From the NCBI RefSeq assembly GCF_015477775.1, contig NZ_JADLQO010000001.1, forward strand, positions 868,001 through 932,000: a stretch of 64,000 bases of DNA, given 5' to 3'. This document shows, piece after piece, positions 17,871-27,045 of this stretch. The stretch comes from Nocardia abscessus (lineage in GTDB: Bacteria > Actinomycetota > Actinomycetes > Mycobacteriales > Mycobacteriaceae). The notes under the pieces were generated by a model, which searched no databases, was not told the origin of the DNA, and saw only the letters and a program-made list of their open reading frames with translations. Numbering within the stretch: position 1 is the first letter of the stretch; each line of letters opens with the position of its first letter. The position numbers were made by a program, and so were the translations under genes.

Positions 17871-19282
17871 CCGAACCCGATTACCTCGCCACGCTGACCA
17901 CAGACGTCTTCCCCCGGGTCGAACTGCCCCGGCGTCCCGGCGGGGTGCACCGTCGCGCCGACGGGGCTCGCGGGCCGGGAGGCGGTGGCGCGCACAGCAA
18001 GCCGAGCCGATTCGAGGTACTCGGCGATATCGCGCTGGTGAGTTTCGGCAGGTACGGGCAGTACATCGTCACGGTCGTCACCGTGCCGCTGATCGCCCGG
18101 GTACTCGGCGCCCACGGCCTCGGCCTGCTCGCCATCGGCATGTCGGCCTACTTCATCGGCTCGCTCGTCGTGGATCTGGGAGTCACGCAGTTCCTATCCG
18201 CCCGCGTGCCGGAGATCAACGCCCGCAGGGACACCCGGTTGCGGGAGATCAACCAGCTGCGTGGCGACTATCTGGCCATCCGTCTCGCCACGGCGACGCT
18301 GTTCGGTGTCGCGTTCGCCGTAACCTCGGCCCTACGCGCGCCCGAAGCCGCGCAGATGGTGCTGCTCGGCCTGTTCGCCGGTGGCTTCTGGTCCCTGTCG
18401 GAGGACTGGCTGCTGATCGGTGAGGGGCGGTTCGGCACCTCCACCGCGTATCAGACCATCGGCCGGCTGTGCTATCTCGGGCTGCTGGTGGGTCTGCTTC
18501 CTCAGCTGCCGAACCCGCACATCGCCCTGCTGTGCCTTTTGCTGTCCTCCGTGCCGACGGTGGCACTGACATGGTGGGATGCCTGGCGCCGGTACGGGTC
18601 GCCGGCCCGTCCCCGCTACTACGGCGTCGTGCTGCGCCGCAGCGCGCCGGTGTTCGTCTCCCGGTTGCTGGTCACCGGCTACGGACAGGGCGCGGCGACG
18701 CTGTACGCGGCCGTGCTCGACGCCGTCTCGCTGGGCCTGTACTCGGCCGGCGACCGCCTGGTGCGCGCGGTCCAATCCCTGCTCGACGCCATCGGCTTCG
18801 CGCTGCTGCCACGGATGGCCAGGCGCGGCGACCATCTCGGGTTCTGGCGGCACAGCATGCAGGCGCTGGCCGTGACCGTCGCCGTCGCCGCCCTCGCCGC
18901 GGCGGGCATCTGGCTGGCCGCGCCCCTGCTGATCCGGCTGGTCTTCGGTACCGAATTCGCCGCGTCCACCGGCCTGTTGCGGATCGAGGTGCTGATTCTG
19001 CCCGCCACGACGGTCACCTCGTTCATCACCACGGCCATTCTGCCGGTGCGCCAGGACACCACCGGGGTCCTGATCGGCGCGCTGCTCGGGACGCTCGTCG
19101 CCATCGGCGCACTGCTGCTGACCGTCTGGACCCGCTCGGTGCACACCTTGGTCTACGGCCTGCTACTGGCCGAAATCACCGTCGCCACCTGGCATCTGCT
19201 GCGAGTGCGGTTCCTGGCCCACCGCGACCGCGCCGAAGCCGACACCGTACCGCTGCCTGTCGTGCCCCGGAGGGAGAACTGA
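17867..19282 (+). CDS. Polysaccharide flippase (Wzx/MOP family)
   Basis: A 471-residue integral membrane protein starting at GTG 17867. After a basic cytosolic leader, the first helices carry ALVSFGRYGQYIVTVVTVPLIARVLGAHGLGLLAIG, the opening pattern of oligosaccharide flippases, and about 12 to 14 helices follow. It would move the lipid-linked repeat unit across the cytoplasmic membrane. The unusually long polar N-terminus (about 45 residues) may mean translation starts further in, but no internal start is clearly better. Confidence 0.85.
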   Translation: MTEPDYLATLTTDVFPRVELPRRPGGVHRRADGARGPGGGGAHSKPSRFEVLGDIALVSFGRYGQYIVTVVTVPLIARVLGAHGLGLLAIGMSAYFIGSLVVDLGVTQFLSARVPEINARRDTRLREINQLRGDYLAIRLATATLFGVAFAVTSALRAPEAAQMVLLGLFAGGFWSLSEDWLLIGEGRFGTSTAYQTIGRLCYLGLLVGLLPQLPNPHIALLCLLLSSVPTVALTWWDAWRRYGSPARPRYYGVVLRRSAPVFVSRLLVTGYGQGAATLYAAVLDAVSLGLYSAGDRLVRAVQSLLDAIGFALLPRMARRGDHLGFWRHSMQALAVTVAVAALAAAGIWLAAPLLIRLVFGTEFAASTGLLRIEVLILPATTVTSFITTAILPVRQDTTGVLIGALLGTLVAIGALLLTVWTRSVHTLVYGLLLAEITVATWHLLRVRFLAHRDRAEADTVPLPVVPRREN

Positions 19283-19284
19283 CC

Positions 19285-20301
19285 ATGAGAATTCTGTTCG
19301 TCGGCGACGACTGGTTCGGCAGCAACGCACGTTCGCTGGCCGACGGTTTCCGTCAGGCAGGCCACGACGTGCTGGTGGTCGACTCCACACCGGTGACGCT
19401 CCCGGCCAGGCTCTCGCCCCCGTGGGTGTACGCGAAGGCGACCGGTCGGCGCGACCGGCGCACGGTCGAACGAGTACACACCCAGATCGAACGCAACGCC
19501 GCCACGTTCCGGCCCGACATGCTGTTCGTGTTCAAGGGAATCCATCTCGATCAGCAGCGACTGCTCGATGTGCCCGCCGCACTGCGCGTGCACTACAGCC
19601 CCGACGACGTGTCCAACCCTGAGAACCTCACCGATGCCTACCTGGCCGCGGAAGCGGGCTGGGACCTGATCGTCACCACCAAACAGCACAACGTGCCGGA
19701 GCTGCGGGCGCGTGGCGCCCGTGCCGCCGAGTTCGTGCTCAGCGCTTACGACCCGGCCTGGCATCATCCGGCTGCGCGCCGCGGCGCGGGTGACTATCTG
19801 GTCGGCTTCATCGGAGTGTGCAGGCCCGACCGCCGCGCCGAACTGGTGTCCCTGGCACGCCGCTACGGACCGCGTCTGCTGGTTCGCGGCCCCGGCTGGC
19901 GCCGCGTTCCGGAGTTGCGCGCCACCCGCGCCGTCGTCGGCGGCGCGGTGTACGGCCCCGGGTATTCGGCCGCGATCGCCGCGGTGACAGCCAATCTGGT
20001 GCTGCTCAACTCCGGCAATCGCGACACCCACACCTGCCGTACCTTCGAGGTGCCCGCGGCCGGAGGATTGTTCGTCGGTGAACGCACCGGCGAACACACC
20101 GAACTGCTGCGCGACACCGTCGAGTGCTTCCTGTTCGACGAGACCGACGAACTGATCTCGATACTCGACTGGGTCGCCGCCCATCCCGAGCGGGCGGCCT
20201 CGGTCGCGGCGGCCGGGCACCGGCGGATCACCGATGAGGGGCACCGTTACGTGGATCGCGCCCGGCAAATCGTCGGCCTCGCCGCGGAGGTACGGCGCTG
20301 A
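19285..20301 (+). CDS. CgeB-like glycosyltransferase
   Basis: A 338-residue protein starting ILFVGDDWFGSNARSLADGF. It has HYSPDDVSNPENLTD in the middle and a C-terminal block RTFEVPAAGGLFVGERT (GT-B donor site of the Glyco_trans_1_2 type seen in CgeB proteins of spore-coat glycan synthesis). ATG 19285 follows GGAGGGAG. It probably transfers a sugar in glycan assembly. Its last bases contain the ribosome site of the next gene. Confidence 0.75.
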   Translation: MRILFVGDDWFGSNARSLADGFRQAGHDVLVVDSTPVTLPARLSPPWVYAKATGRRDRRTVERVHTQIERNAATFRPDMLFVFKGIHLDQQRLLDVPAALRVHYSPDDVSNPENLTDAYLAAEAGWDLIVTTKQHNVPELRARGARAAEFVLSAYDPAWHHPAARRGAGDYLVGFIGVCRPDRRAELVSLARRYGPRLLVRGPGWRRVPELRATRAVVGGAVYGPGYSAAIAAVTANLVLLNSGNRDTHTCRTFEVPAAGGLFVGERTGEHTELLRDTVECFLFDETDELISILDWVAAHPERAASVAAAGHRRITDEGHRYVDRARQIVGLAAEVRR

Positions 20302-21671
20302 ACGCCTACACCGATATCGCCGCCGTCGCGGCCGCGCTGCTCACGGTTGTCGTGGCGGCACTGTGGATTCCCGGCATCGCCCGGGTGTTCTTCATCGCGC
20401 AGGCTCTGTTCTGGTCGCTGTCCTACGTGGCGCGGCCGCTGGTGCTGCTCGCGGTGCGGCCGGACCCGCACTACGGCGACAACATCTCCGATCCTCGGTT
20501 GGCCGATCTGGGATACGACCGCGGGATCGGTCTGGTGCTCGACCACGTCGTGTTCGGCTTGTGGTGCTATGCGCTGCTGGTGCTCGGTTACGCGCTCTGG
20601 CGGCGGCGGCACCCGCCTCGCCCCGTCCCGGCCGCGGTCGCGGACCTCGACGTGATGCCGACGCTGCTGGTGCTCTACGCGCTCGGGCTGTTGGGTCGGG
20701 CGGCCTCGGTGGCCACCGGATCGCTGGGCACTGCGGGTGAGGTCAGCAGCGGCAACCCCCTGCTCAGTTTTGTCGCCACGTTCGCCGGGATCGCGGCGCT
20801 CGGGATGATCGTCTTCCTCCGACCGGCCCGGCCGCAGACCACGGCGCTGGTGCTCGGCGCGCTGCTCGCGGGCGAGCTGTACTGGTCGTCGGCCGTGCAG
20901 TCCAAGACACCGATCCTCGCCGCCGCCCTCGCGCTGGCCGTCCGGTTTTCGATGCTCGGCTGGAACCGGCGCACCACGATCGGTGTGGCACTGATCGGCG
21001 TGCTCGGCGTCGCCGGATTCGGCTGGCTGCAGTCGTTCAAGAATTCCGGTACGGCCGTGCTGGACGCTACCGTCGTCGACTCCCGCTACCCGGAGAACGT
21101 CCGGCCGTTCCTGAGTATCCTGCGGCGCTTCGACCTGCTCGAAGCCGCCACCGACGCCTACTTCGTCGGCCCCGGCGGCTGGCTGTCACCCGGCGAAGTA
21201 GTGCACCACGCGAGCCTCAGCCTGATCCCGGCGCAGGTGCTCGGCGCCGAGAAGCTCCAATCCGGCACGGCTTGGGCGAACGACGTGCGTGGCGCGTCAG
21301 TGGATATGAGCACCGTGTCGGTGTCCCTCGCGGAGGGCAACGTGAACGAAGGCTATCTGCTCGGCGGCGAGGCGGGCGTGTTCGTCGCCGTCTTGTTCAC
21401 CTTCGTACTGCTGCTCGCCTGGGAGCGATCGCTGTACTCCCGGTTCTTCCCGGTCCTGGTGCTGGGGCTTGCGGTCACCGGCGCCTCCACCCTGTTCGAA
21501 CGCGGCATCCTCGGCAGCTTCGAGAATCTCGGCAAGTTCGCCCAGTCGGCCGTGTTCGCCTGGTTGCTCCATCTGATGGTCACGGAATTCCGCCGCCGCC
21601 CGACGCCGCTCCCGGCACCGGCGCACGCTTCAGCAGTTACGAAGACATGGGGTCGCAGTTCATGGGTTTGA
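20298..21671 (+). CDS. O-antigen polymerase-like (Wzy-type) membrane protein, probable CTG start
   Basis: About 457 residues with ten or more hydrophobic helices and a large loop between late helices, as in Wzy polymerases; sequence conservation in that group is low, so the call rests on topology and place between flippase and chain-length genes. The reading frame is open upstream of the nearest GTG (20352). A GGAGG at 20286-20290 sits seven bases before CTG 20298, which overlaps the previous TGA (CTGA). This start adds LNAYTDIAAVAAALL, completing the first helix. CTG starts are rare, so both starts should be considered. Confidence 0.7.
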   Translation: MNAYTDIAAVAAALLTVVVAALWIPGIARVFFIAQALFWSLSYVARPLVLLAVRPDPHYGDNISDPRLADLGYDRGIGLVLDHVVFGLWCYALLVLGYALWRRRHPPRPVPAAVADLDVMPTLLVLYALGLLGRAASVATGSLGTAGEVSSGNPLLSFVATFAGIAALGMIVFLRPARPQTTALVLGALLAGELYWSSAVQSKTPILAAALALAVRFSMLGWNRRTTIGVALIGVLGVAGFGWLQSFKNSGTAVLDATVVDSRYPENVRPFLSILRRFDLLEAATDAYFVGPGGWLSPGEVVHHASLSLIPAQVLGAEKLQSGTAWANDVRGASVDMSTVSVSLAEGNVNEGYLLGGEAGVFVAVLFTFVLLLAWERSLYSRFFPVLVLGLAVTGASTLFERGILGSFENLGKFAQSAVFAWLLHLMVTEFRRRPTPLPAPAHASAVTKTWGRSSWV

Positions 21672-22927
21672 TCGACATCTGGCACATCGTTCGGCGGCGG
21701 TGGGTGCTGATCGCCGCGCTCGCGCTGACCGTCGCGGCGGCCGCCGTCTGGTACGCCTCGTCGCGGGCGGCGACGTACGTGGCCAGCAGCACCATGTACG
21801 TCTCGATGGCCACCGGTACCTCGGTCAACGACTCCTACCAGGGCGGCCTGGCGGCCCAGCAGCGCGTGCGGTCCTATCTCGAACTGGCCACCAGCGCCGC
21901 GGTCGCGGAGCGGGTCGTCCACGATCAAGGACTCAGCGAATCCCCGGACGAGTTCCGCGGCCGGATCACCGCGTCGTCGCCGCCCGCCAGCACGATCCTC
22001 GAGATCGCGGTCTCCGCGCCCAGCGCACAGGCCGCGCGTGATCTCACCGACGCCACGGTCGCCCAGTTCCGGGCCTTGGTCGACGGACTCGAGTCCATCG
22101 AATCCGGCGCTGCTCCCGCCGCCCGCGTCTCGGTCGTCGACCGTGCCCGACTACCGGCCGCTCCGGCCGGTCCCGGGGCGAGCCGGTTCGTCGCTCTCGG
22201 CCTGTTCGGCGGACTGTTACTCGGCTTCGCCGCCGCATTCCTGCGGGAACGCACCGACCGGCGCATTCGCACCAGCGGCGACCTCGCCGATGTCGCGCCG
22301 GTTCCGGTGTTCGCCGCCTTCGACGACGGTGAATCCGCCGCCGAGACAGCCCGGCGGCTGCGCAATCACCTGCGGGGCGCTCAGACCATCGAATGCACCA
22401 GCATCACCGATCGATCACGCTCGGAGGTGGCGCACACTCTGGCACTGGCCTTCGCGGATGCCGGTCATCCGGTGATCCTCGTGGACGCCGACACCTCCGG
22501 CGATGGAAGCTCCGGCGCGATGCCCGGTCCGGGCCTGACGACACTGTTGCGCGGTGGCGTACCCCTGGACCGGGCGATCACCGACGACTGGGGCGGGACC
22601 GGGGTCGCGGTGCTGCCGATCGGGCACATCGAGCGGGACACCTCCGACCTGATCGCTTCGGAGCACTTCGCTCATCTCATCGCCGATCTGCGAGAGCGTT
22701 ACTACCGCGTGGTCATCGAGACCGCACCGGTCGGCTACGCCGCCGATGCGGTCGCCGTGGCGCCGCTGTCCGACGCCGTCCTCGGCGTCGCCGATCTCGG
22801 CAGACTCACCGGACCGCAGTTGCGTGCCGCCCTGACCGCGTTCGGCACGGCCGGGCCGACCGGCGTGGTCAGCCACCGCACACCCGGTTCGGCGGTGGAC
22901 CGGCTGGTGGGAAGGATGAAGGTATGA
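21662..22927 (+). CDS. Polysaccharide chain-length/co-polymerase protein (Wzz/Wzc-like) with degenerate ATPase domain
   Basis: About 421 residues. Residues 1-45 hold a cytosolic start (MGLIDIWHIVRRRW) and the first helix. An extracytoplasmic Wzz-like domain follows, then a second helix (FVALGLFGGLLLGFAAAFL) and a cytosolic BY-kinase-like domain. In that domain the Walker A' strand is kept (VILVDADT) but the P-loop position reads TSITDRSRSEVAHTLAL, with no Gly-Lys-Ser/Thr, and there is no Tyr-rich tail. It probably controls chain length as a scaffold rather than as a kinase. ATG 21647 is an alternative start. Confidence 0.75.
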   Translation: MGLIDIWHIVRRRWVLIAALALTVAAAAVWYASSRAATYVASSTMYVSMATGTSVNDSYQGGLAAQQRVRSYLELATSAAVAERVVHDQGLSESPDEFRGRITASSPPASTILEIAVSAPSAQAARDLTDATVAQFRALVDGLESIESGAAPAARVSVVDRARLPAAPAGPGASRFVALGLFGGLLLGFAAAFLRERTDRRIRTSGDLADVAPVPVFAAFDDGESAAETARRLRNHLRGAQTIECTSITDRSRSEVAHTLALAFADAGHPVILVDADTSGDGSSGAMPGPGLTTLLRGGVPLDRAITDDWGGTGVAVLPIGHIERDTSDLIASEHFAHLIADLRERYYRVVIETAPVGYAADAVAVAPLSDAVLGVADLGRLTGPQLRAALTAFGTAGPTGVVSHRTPGSAVDRLVGRMKV

Positions 22928-24282
22928 GCGACGACTTTCTCCGGCGGCGCCGCTTGCTCGCCGCGACTCTGGGTGCGGCGGCCGCGATTCCGCTCACCGC
23001 CGCCTGCGCCACAGCCGAGCCGGACGACCCGCAGTTCCGATCGCCCACCACCGATGCGCCCGCGGCACGCAACGTCCGGGACTTCGGAGCCGTCGGAGAC
23101 GGTATCGCCGACGACACCAAGGCCTTGGCCGCAGCCGTGGCCGCGGACCCGAACGGGCCGCTGGTGCTCTACCTGCCCGCTGGGCACTACCGGGTCGAGT
23201 CGCTACCCGATCTGCCGGACTACGCCACGATTCTCGGCGACGGCGCCGACGTCACCACGATCGTCTACGCGGGCAACGACACTCTGGTGCGGTTGCGCAA
23301 GCGCAGCCGGGTCCGTTTCACCAGGCTGGGCATCTTCACCACAGGTCCCGGCTCGACCGCGGTCGACCTGTCGGAATGCTTCCGCTGCTCCTTCGACGCG
23401 GTGGTACTGCGCGGCAACCATCTCAGCGACAACCATCCGCAGTACCTGAACCAGCGCGGCGTCGTGTTGCGCGACAACACCGGCGGCACCGCCTTCATCA
23501 ACTGCGATATCAACAACTTCGGAATCGGGCTGACCACATCCTGTATCCAGAACTACGTCACCTCCTCGAAGTTCACCAGCAATCACACCGGCGTCCTCGG
23601 CACCGGCAACGACCACAACGCCGGGCTGGCACTCACCAACGTCGAATTCGTCTCCGACCAGAACCCGCTCACCACCGACCGCCACCTGCGGATCGACGGC
23701 GCCGCAAACGACTGGTGGCTGACCAACGTGTGGTTCGAAGGAGCCGAGGTCGCCCTGTCGGTCGGCGAGAACGGGCGCGGTGGACCCGCGCAGTTCGGCA
23801 TGGTCAACGCGAAGGTCGCGGCCCGCTCGGTCGGGCTCGAACTGAACTACTGCCGACAGCCGTATCTGGCGAACGTGATCTTCGACGCGGAGTCGCAGCC
23901 GCCAGGCATCCCGGTGCGCGTCGATCCGGCCGGCTGTCCGGAAGGCACCGCGCTCGGATTGATCTCCGGCGTCACCGACGACATTCCCGGCGGGGTCTTT
24001 CCGGCCGGGTGGACCGTCATCGGCCGCAAGGGCATGCGCACTCCGCGCTTCACCGGCACCTTGGTGTCCCAAGCGGGGCCGCACGGCGCGGACATGTTCC
24101 AGGCACAGAGCAGCGACGGCGCTGTCCGCGCGGCGGTGACCGCCGACGGAAGCTGGGTTTGCGAGCACGCCGACAACGGTCCCGTGCTCAAGGCGCCCGA
24201 CGGCGGCTACTGGCGGCTCACCGTCTCCGACGACGGGAAGCTGGGCACCGTAGCGCTCGGCAGGAAGCGTCCCGGCGGATGA
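22924..24282 (+). CDS. Exported right-handed beta-helix protein (pectate-lyase-like fold)
   Basis: A 452-residue protein. The N-terminus RRRRLLAATLGAAAAIPLTAAC resembles a twin-arginine signal ending at a possible lipobox Cys. The body starts with NVRDFGAVGDGIADDTKAL, the family opening of GH28/Pec_lyase_3 beta-helix proteins, then repeats short beta-rungs (FINCDINNFGIG and others). In polysaccharide loci such proteins act as lyases, hydrolases or epimerases on the finished polymer. I see no certain catalytic set. The overlap with both neighbours (ATGA) makes it part of the glycan operon. Confidence 0.75.
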   Translation: MSDDFLRRRRLLAATLGAAAAIPLTAACATAEPDDPQFRSPTTDAPAARNVRDFGAVGDGIADDTKALAAAVAADPNGPLVLYLPAGHYRVESLPDLPDYATILGDGADVTTIVYAGNDTLVRLRKRSRVRFTRLGIFTTGPGSTAVDLSECFRCSFDAVVLRGNHLSDNHPQYLNQRGVVLRDNTGGTAFINCDINNFGIGLTTSCIQNYVTSSKFTSNHTGVLGTGNDHNAGLALTNVEFVSDQNPLTTDRHLRIDGAANDWWLTNVWFEGAEVALSVGENGRGGPAQFGMVNAKVAARSVGLELNYCRQPYLANVIFDAESQPPGIPVRVDPAGCPEGTALGLISGVTDDIPGGVFPAGWTVIGRKGMRTPRFTGTLVSQAGPHGADMFQAQSSDGAVRAAVTADGSWVCEHADNGPVLKAPDGGYWRLTVSDDGKLGTVALGRKRPGG

Positions 24283-25613
24283 CCCGACGACGGCACCGCC
24301 GCACCGAAGCGCAGCCCACCATCACCGGTCCCCTCGGAACGGCGATCCGGTTGCGGCCGCCGCGTTTCGACGACTTCGCCGAGTGGCGGCGGATCCGGCT
24401 GCGTGATCGCGCGATCATCGAGCCCTACTGGGTCAGTTCGGCGCAGGACTGGCACGCCCGCCACACCGCCCGCCACTGGGCGCGGAAATGCCTCGACAAC
24501 CGGGCCGGGGCTCGCGCCGGGCGGTCGGTGAGCATGGTCGTCGAGGTAGCCGGTCGATTCGCCGGGCAGGTCGAACTGTCCTCGATCGATGCGACGGCCC
24601 GCAGCGCGGAGCTCGGGATCTGGATAGGCTCCGCCGTCGCCGGCGGCGGCATCGGTGGCCTCGTGCTGGCCATGATGGTGGACTTCGGATTCGACAGTCT
24701 CGGTCTCATGCGGGTCACCGCACCGATCGCACCCGGCAACATCGCCGCCGCCAAGATCGCGGCCGCGGTGGGCCTGCGGTACGAAGCCCGGATGAGCACC
24801 TATTTCGATGCCGGTGGTGCACGCCGCGACCACGAATTGTGGGCGGTGATCCGCGCCGATCGGCCCGAATGCGGGTTCGCGGCCGCGTATCTGGCCCGGC
24901 AACGCATCCGCCCGAAGACGACGCAACTGCCCGCCGCCCCTGCCGTCCCGCGCAGGCCGCCCCTCTCGAGCGTCGCAGCCGCGCATCTGCGGTTCCAGTT
25001 GTCCCGATCGCGCCGGGTGGTCAGGTGGCTGCGTGGCAGCGCCGTCATCGCCCTCACCGGCTCCGACGCCCACGGCCGGGTGCTGATGCGATCCCGCCGG
25101 GCCTCCGACTACCGGCGCTGCCGCGCGGCCCGCATCCGCAATCGCGCGACGCTGGCACGTGACCCGCATATGTCGCCCGCCGCCTGGCTGCGCCGACATT
25201 CCCTGCGCCAGTGGCTGGCCGAACTCGCCGAAGCCAGGACCGGCCTGCGTTCCCGGCCAGGACTGACGCTGACGATCCTCGATGACGGCCGCTTCGTCGG
25301 GGAAGCCCGGCTGCACGGGCTGGACATGTTCGATCACAACATCCGGCTCAGCGTCTGGACCGATGCCTCGGCCCGCCCGGAACTCCGCGCCGAGGTGCTC
25401 CGCCTGCTGGTGCGCCATGCGACCGAACGGCTCGGAATCCTCCGCATCGCCACCGCGATCCCGGTATCCGACCTCGCCGCCGCGGCTGCGGTCGCCGCGG
25501 CCGGGTTCACCGAGGAGGGGCGGATGCGCGGGCACCTCGATGTGTTCGGCCCCCGCGGCGATCACGACCTCTGGGCGTACAGTCATTCGCCCGGCCCGGC
25601 CGCCGCCGGATGA
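24279..25613 (+). CDS. Double GNAT acetyltransferase fusion
   Basis: A 444-residue protein with two RimJ/RimL-like GNAT domains. The first (about 20-190) has IRLRPPRFDDFAEWRRIR, ELGIWIGSAVAGGGIGG as the acetyl-CoA loop and GNIAAAKIAAAVGLRYEARM. The second (about 260-440) repeats the pattern with RASDYRRCRAARIRNR, LHGLDMFDHNIRLSVWT and AAAAAVAAAGFTEEGRMRGH. Each half ends in a DHELW / DHDLW strand. The second acetyl-CoA loop lacks the glycine-rich run, so only the first half may be active. It likely acylates a sugar amine or hydroxyl of the glycan. Confidence 0.75.
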   Translation: MTRRRHRRTEAQPTITGPLGTAIRLRPPRFDDFAEWRRIRLRDRAIIEPYWVSSAQDWHARHTARHWARKCLDNRAGARAGRSVSMVVEVAGRFAGQVELSSIDATARSAELGIWIGSAVAGGGIGGLVLAMMVDFGFDSLGLMRVTAPIAPGNIAAAKIAAAVGLRYEARMSTYFDAGGARRDHELWAVIRADRPECGFAAAYLARQRIRPKTTQLPAAPAVPRRPPLSSVAAAHLRFQLSRSRRVVRWLRGSAVIALTGSDAHGRVLMRSRRASDYRRCRAARIRNRATLARDPHMSPAAWLRRHSLRQWLAELAEARTGLRSRPGLTLTILDDGRFVGEARLHGLDMFDHNIRLSVWTDASARPELRAEVLRLLVRHATERLGILRIATAIPVSDLAAAAAVAAAGFTEEGRMRGHLDVFGPRGDHDLWAYSHSPGPAAAG

Positions 25614-25677
25614 CGCGCCGACCCGGCACCGCTGTGCTATCCCGGCTTCCCCGACCGCACCGCGAACGGAGCACCAG

Positions 25678-27045
25678 ATGAACCCGCACCCCGACGTCCC
25701 ACCGCACCACGGGTTCGCCCGCAGCAATGCGCTGCAGCGTCGGTTGCACGAGCTGGTGCCCGGCGGCGCTCACACCTACGCCCGCGGAGCCGACCAGTAT
25801 CCCGAGCAGATGGCGCCGATACTGGTGCGCGGCAACGGATGCAGAGTGTGGGACGCCGACGGCAACCAGTACGTCGAATACGGAATGGGCCTGCGTTCGG
25901 TCACCCTCGGTCATGCCTACGCACCGGTCCTCGACGCCGTGACGACCGCCATCGCCGACGGAGTGAACTTCAGCAGGCCTACCGAGCTGGAGCTGCTCGC
26001 GGCCGAGGACTTCCTGGACCTCGTCCCCGGTGCGGACATGGTCAAGTTCGCCAAGAACGGCTCCGATGCCACCACCGCCGCCGTTCGGCTGGCCCGGGCC
26101 GTGTCCGGCCGCCAGCGGATCGCCGTCTGCGAGCAGCCGTTCTTCTCGGTCGACGACTGGTTCATCGCGACGACACCGATGTCGGCAGGCATCCCCGATC
26201 ACGTCGGCGCCGAAACGGTTCGCTTTCCCTACAACGACATCGACTCTCTCGCCGCTCTCCTGGCGGGCGACACCGTGGCCGCGGTCGTCATGGAAGCGGC
26301 TACCGCGACGGCGGAACCCGAGATCGGCTACCTCCAGGCGGTGCGCGCCCTGTGCGATCGGCACGGCACCTTGCTGGTATTCGATGAGATGATCACCGGA
26401 TTCCGCTGGGCCCCTGGCGGCGCCCAGTCCGTCTATGGCGTGACTCCCGACCTGTCTTGCTGGGGCAAGGCCATGGGTAACGGATTCCCCATCTCGGCGC
26501 TCGCCGGACGACGCGAATACCTCGAGCGGGGCGGCCTGCGCACCGGCGCCGACCGCGTATTTCTGCTGTCCACCACGCACGGCCCGGAAACCAGCGGGCT
26601 CGCGGCCTTCCGTGCGGTGGCCGCGGCCTACCGGACCGGCGATCCGATCTCCCGCATGGAAGCGGCAGGCGCCGCGCTGGCGGCCGGATTCGCGGCATTG
26701 GCAGACGAACTCGGCATCGGCGATCACCTCCGGGTCCGCGGTCGCTCCTCGTGCCTGATCTTCGAAACCCTCGATTCCCACGGAAAACCCTCCCAGGCAT
26801 TCCGCACGCTGTTTCTGCAAGAACTGCTTCAACGCGGAGTGCTCGGGCAATCCTTCGTCACCTCGGCGGCACACGACCACGACGCGATCGCCGCCACCTT
26901 GTCGGCTTGCGCGGACGCGGCCCAGGTGTATCGGACCGCCCTCGAACGCGGCACCGTCGACGGACTGCTGCGCGGACGATCGGTCGCTCCCGCACTTCGC
27001 CGCACCGCCGCACCCCGACAGATCGAAGCGAGCACATCTCGATGA
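25678..27045 (+). CDS. Class III aminotransferase, glutamate-1-semialdehyde aminomutase-like
   Basis: A 455-residue PLP enzyme. It has LVPGGAHTYARGADQYPEQ near the N-terminus, KNGSDATTAAVRLARAV (phosphate site), VFDEMITGFR (Asp to the pyridine N) and CWGKAMGNGFPISAL with the Schiff-base Lys. It is close to HemL in pattern, but the context is glycan assembly. It is therefore more likely to transfer an amino group to a sugar or small carbon chain than to make tetrapyrrole. The GT following it overlaps by four bases. Confidence 0.8.
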   Translation: MNPHPDVPPHHGFARSNALQRRLHELVPGGAHTYARGADQYPEQMAPILVRGNGCRVWDADGNQYVEYGMGLRSVTLGHAYAPVLDAVTTAIADGVNFSRPTELELLAAEDFLDLVPGADMVKFAKNGSDATTAAVRLARAVSGRQRIAVCEQPFFSVDDWFIATTPMSAGIPDHVGAETVRFPYNDIDSLAALLAGDTVAAVVMEAATATAEPEIGYLQAVRALCDRHGTLLVFDEMITGFRWAPGGAQSVYGVTPDLSCWGKAMGNGFPISALAGRREYLERGGLRTGADRVFLLSTTHGPETSGLAAFRAVAAAYRTGDPISRMEAAGAALAAGFAALADELGIGDHLRVRGRSSCLIFETLDSHGKPSQAFRTLFLQELLQRGVLGQSFVTSAAHDHDAIAATLSACADAAQVYRTALERGTVDGLLRGRSVAPALRRTAAPRQIEASTSR

